In this document: positions 13,320-13,676 of the stretch, one piece after another
Position numbering within the stretch: position 1 is the stretch's first letter
How the letters are laid out: every line of letters starts with the position of its first letter
NCBI GenBank assembly: GCA_036503065.1
Contig: DASXXM010000016.1
Coordinates: 1 to 13,676, forward strand
DNA: 13,676 bases
Source of the DNA: DATEPR01 sp036503065
GTDB taxonomy: Bacteria; Actinomycetota; Actinomycetes; Mycobacteriales; Pseudonocardiaceae
Reading direction: 5' to 3'
The notes under the pieces: generated by a model
Told to the model about the DNA's origin: nothing
The model's input: only the letters and a program-made list of their open reading frames with translations
The model's database searches: none
Position numbers and translations under genes: made by a program

Positions 13320-13538
13320 CTAGCCGGCGTCGTAGTAGGCGTTCTCCAGATAGTCGTGGACGGCCTTCTCCGGCACCCGGAACGACTTGCCGACCCGCAC
13401 CGCCGGCAGTTCGCCGGAGTGCACCAGCCGGTACACGGTCATTTTGGAAACTCGCATCATTGAAGCCACCTCGGCGACGGTCAGAAACTCCACCGGTCCG
13501 AGACTGGTCGCTTCCGTCTCCCTGTTCTGCGCAGGCAT
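13320..13538 (-). CDS. Helix-turn-helix DNA-binding protein, excisionase/MerR-like (Rv0500A/BdtA type)
   Basis: Predicted 72-aa protein made almost entirely of one winged HTH: EFLTVAEVASMMRVSKMTVYRLVHSGELPAVRVGKSFRVPEKAVHDYLE occupies about 17-65 (given here by its landmarks FLTVAEVA, VSKMTVYRLV, LPAVRVGKSFRV, VHDYL). This is the HTH_17/excisionase-type domain that inserts into DNA as a MerR-like reader; the protein has no effector domain. Small single-domain proteins of this sort next to bS22 are a constant feature of actinobacteria and are unrelated to phage excision despite the family name. The ATG at 13536-13538 has GAAGGA 11 nt upstream, a little far. A palindrome and a hairpin occupy its leader and could be the site of autoregulation (inference). 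No phage or integrase gene is near. Confidence 0.88.
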   Translation of the reverse strand: MPAQNRETEATSLGPVEFLTVAEVASMMRVSKMTVYRLVHSGELPAVRVGKSFRVPEKAVHDYLENAYYDAG

Positions 13539-13554
13539 GGTCCACCGCGTCCTT

Positions 13555-13590
13555 CGACACGTGTCGCGCCGCCGGCTTCCCCACCGGCGG
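13555..13590. promoter_or_regulatory. Palindrome and adjacent hairpin in the HTH gene leader
   Basis: CGACACGTGTCG (13555-13566) is a perfect 12-bp palindrome centred 22 bp upstream of the HTH start codon. Next to it, CCGCCGG (13569-13575) and CCGGCGG (13584-13590) form a 7-bp stem with an 8-nt loop. A second CACGTG occurs at 13601-13606. They could be an operator plus leader hairpin. The remaining bases to the right edge (13607-13676) show no supported gene. Confidence 0.4.
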
Positions 13591-13676
13591 AACGGACACG
13601 CACGTGCTGGGTCCGAGAGTAGCGGGACGGATGGGACTCATGCGACGGGCGTGACAGGCAATCCTCAGGGTGTCGC

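Noticed and set aside
13320..13538. Prophage or integrative element, from the excisionase-like domain
   Set aside because: No integrase, attachment repeats or other phage genes; this HTH type is a standard neighbour of bS22 in actinobacteria.
13607..13676. Possible end of an upstream gene such as proC at the right edge
   Set aside because: A TGA occurs in one minus-strand frame near 13665, but only three codons are visible before the edge; nothing can be supported.

Overview
This is a high-GC actinobacterial chromosome segment with a housekeeping-style layout and no mobile element, CRISPR array, rRNA or tRNA that I could see. The gene order is a hybrid of two known loci, recalled from memory and not searched. 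Like Streptomyces, it couples rex-hemA-hemC-hemD to a BldN/RsbN-type sigma/anti-sigma pair. Like Mycobacterium around Rv0500A to Rv0511, it carries an excisionase-like HTH protein, a 33-residue ribosomal protein, a GalE2-like protein, a PlsC-like acyltransferase, a SerB1-like HAD enzyme, a glutaredoxin and hemA-hemC. A member of the Pseudonocardiales is the likeliest source (inference).

Left block (1-3350, all minus strand): rex-hemA-hemC-hemD. Rex (start GTG at 3187) overlaps hemA by 4 bp and hemA overlaps hemC by 4 bp. hemC has a TTG start, and only the first 11 codons of hemD fall in the window. A near-perfect Rex operator lies over a plausible promoter just upstream of rex, so tetrapyrrole synthesis is probably redox (NADH/NAD+) controlled and rex autoregulated.

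Second block (3414-6867, minus strand): an AMP-forming acyl-CoA synthetase, a CHPC glutaredoxin-like protein overlapping it by 4 bp, and, 80 bp on, a polytopic membrane molybdopterin oxidoreductase of the sulfite-oxidase family. The last has an internal twin-arginine motif before its fifth membrane helix, which suggests dual Sec/Tat insertion.

Third block (6868-10279, plus strand): a 334-bp divergent intergenic region holding an 18-bp perfect tandem repeat and a 15-codon leader ORF with a strong ribosome-binding site. It is followed by the BldN-like sigma factor, a 114-bp spacer with a strong hairpin, the membrane-anchored anti-sigma factor (RsbN/DUF5667 type), a terminator-like hairpin, and a HAD-IB hydrolase with a C-terminal hydrophobic segment.

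Right block (10285-13538, minus strand, reading leftwards): HTH protein, bS22 (33 aa, too short for ordinary ORF calling), a long hairpin, GalE2-like NAD-binding protein, PlsC-like acyltransferase and YbjQ-family protein. YbjQ converges on the HAD gene with only 5 bp between the two stops.

Nothing here is clearly a new biological system. The points most worth a second look are the Rex operator/promoter overlap, the internal Tat motif in the molybdoenzyme, the leader ORF and tandem repeat ahead of the sigma gene, the hairpin (with an iron-box-like core) between sigma and anti-sigma, and the GalE2-like protein that lacks the SDR catalytic lysine.
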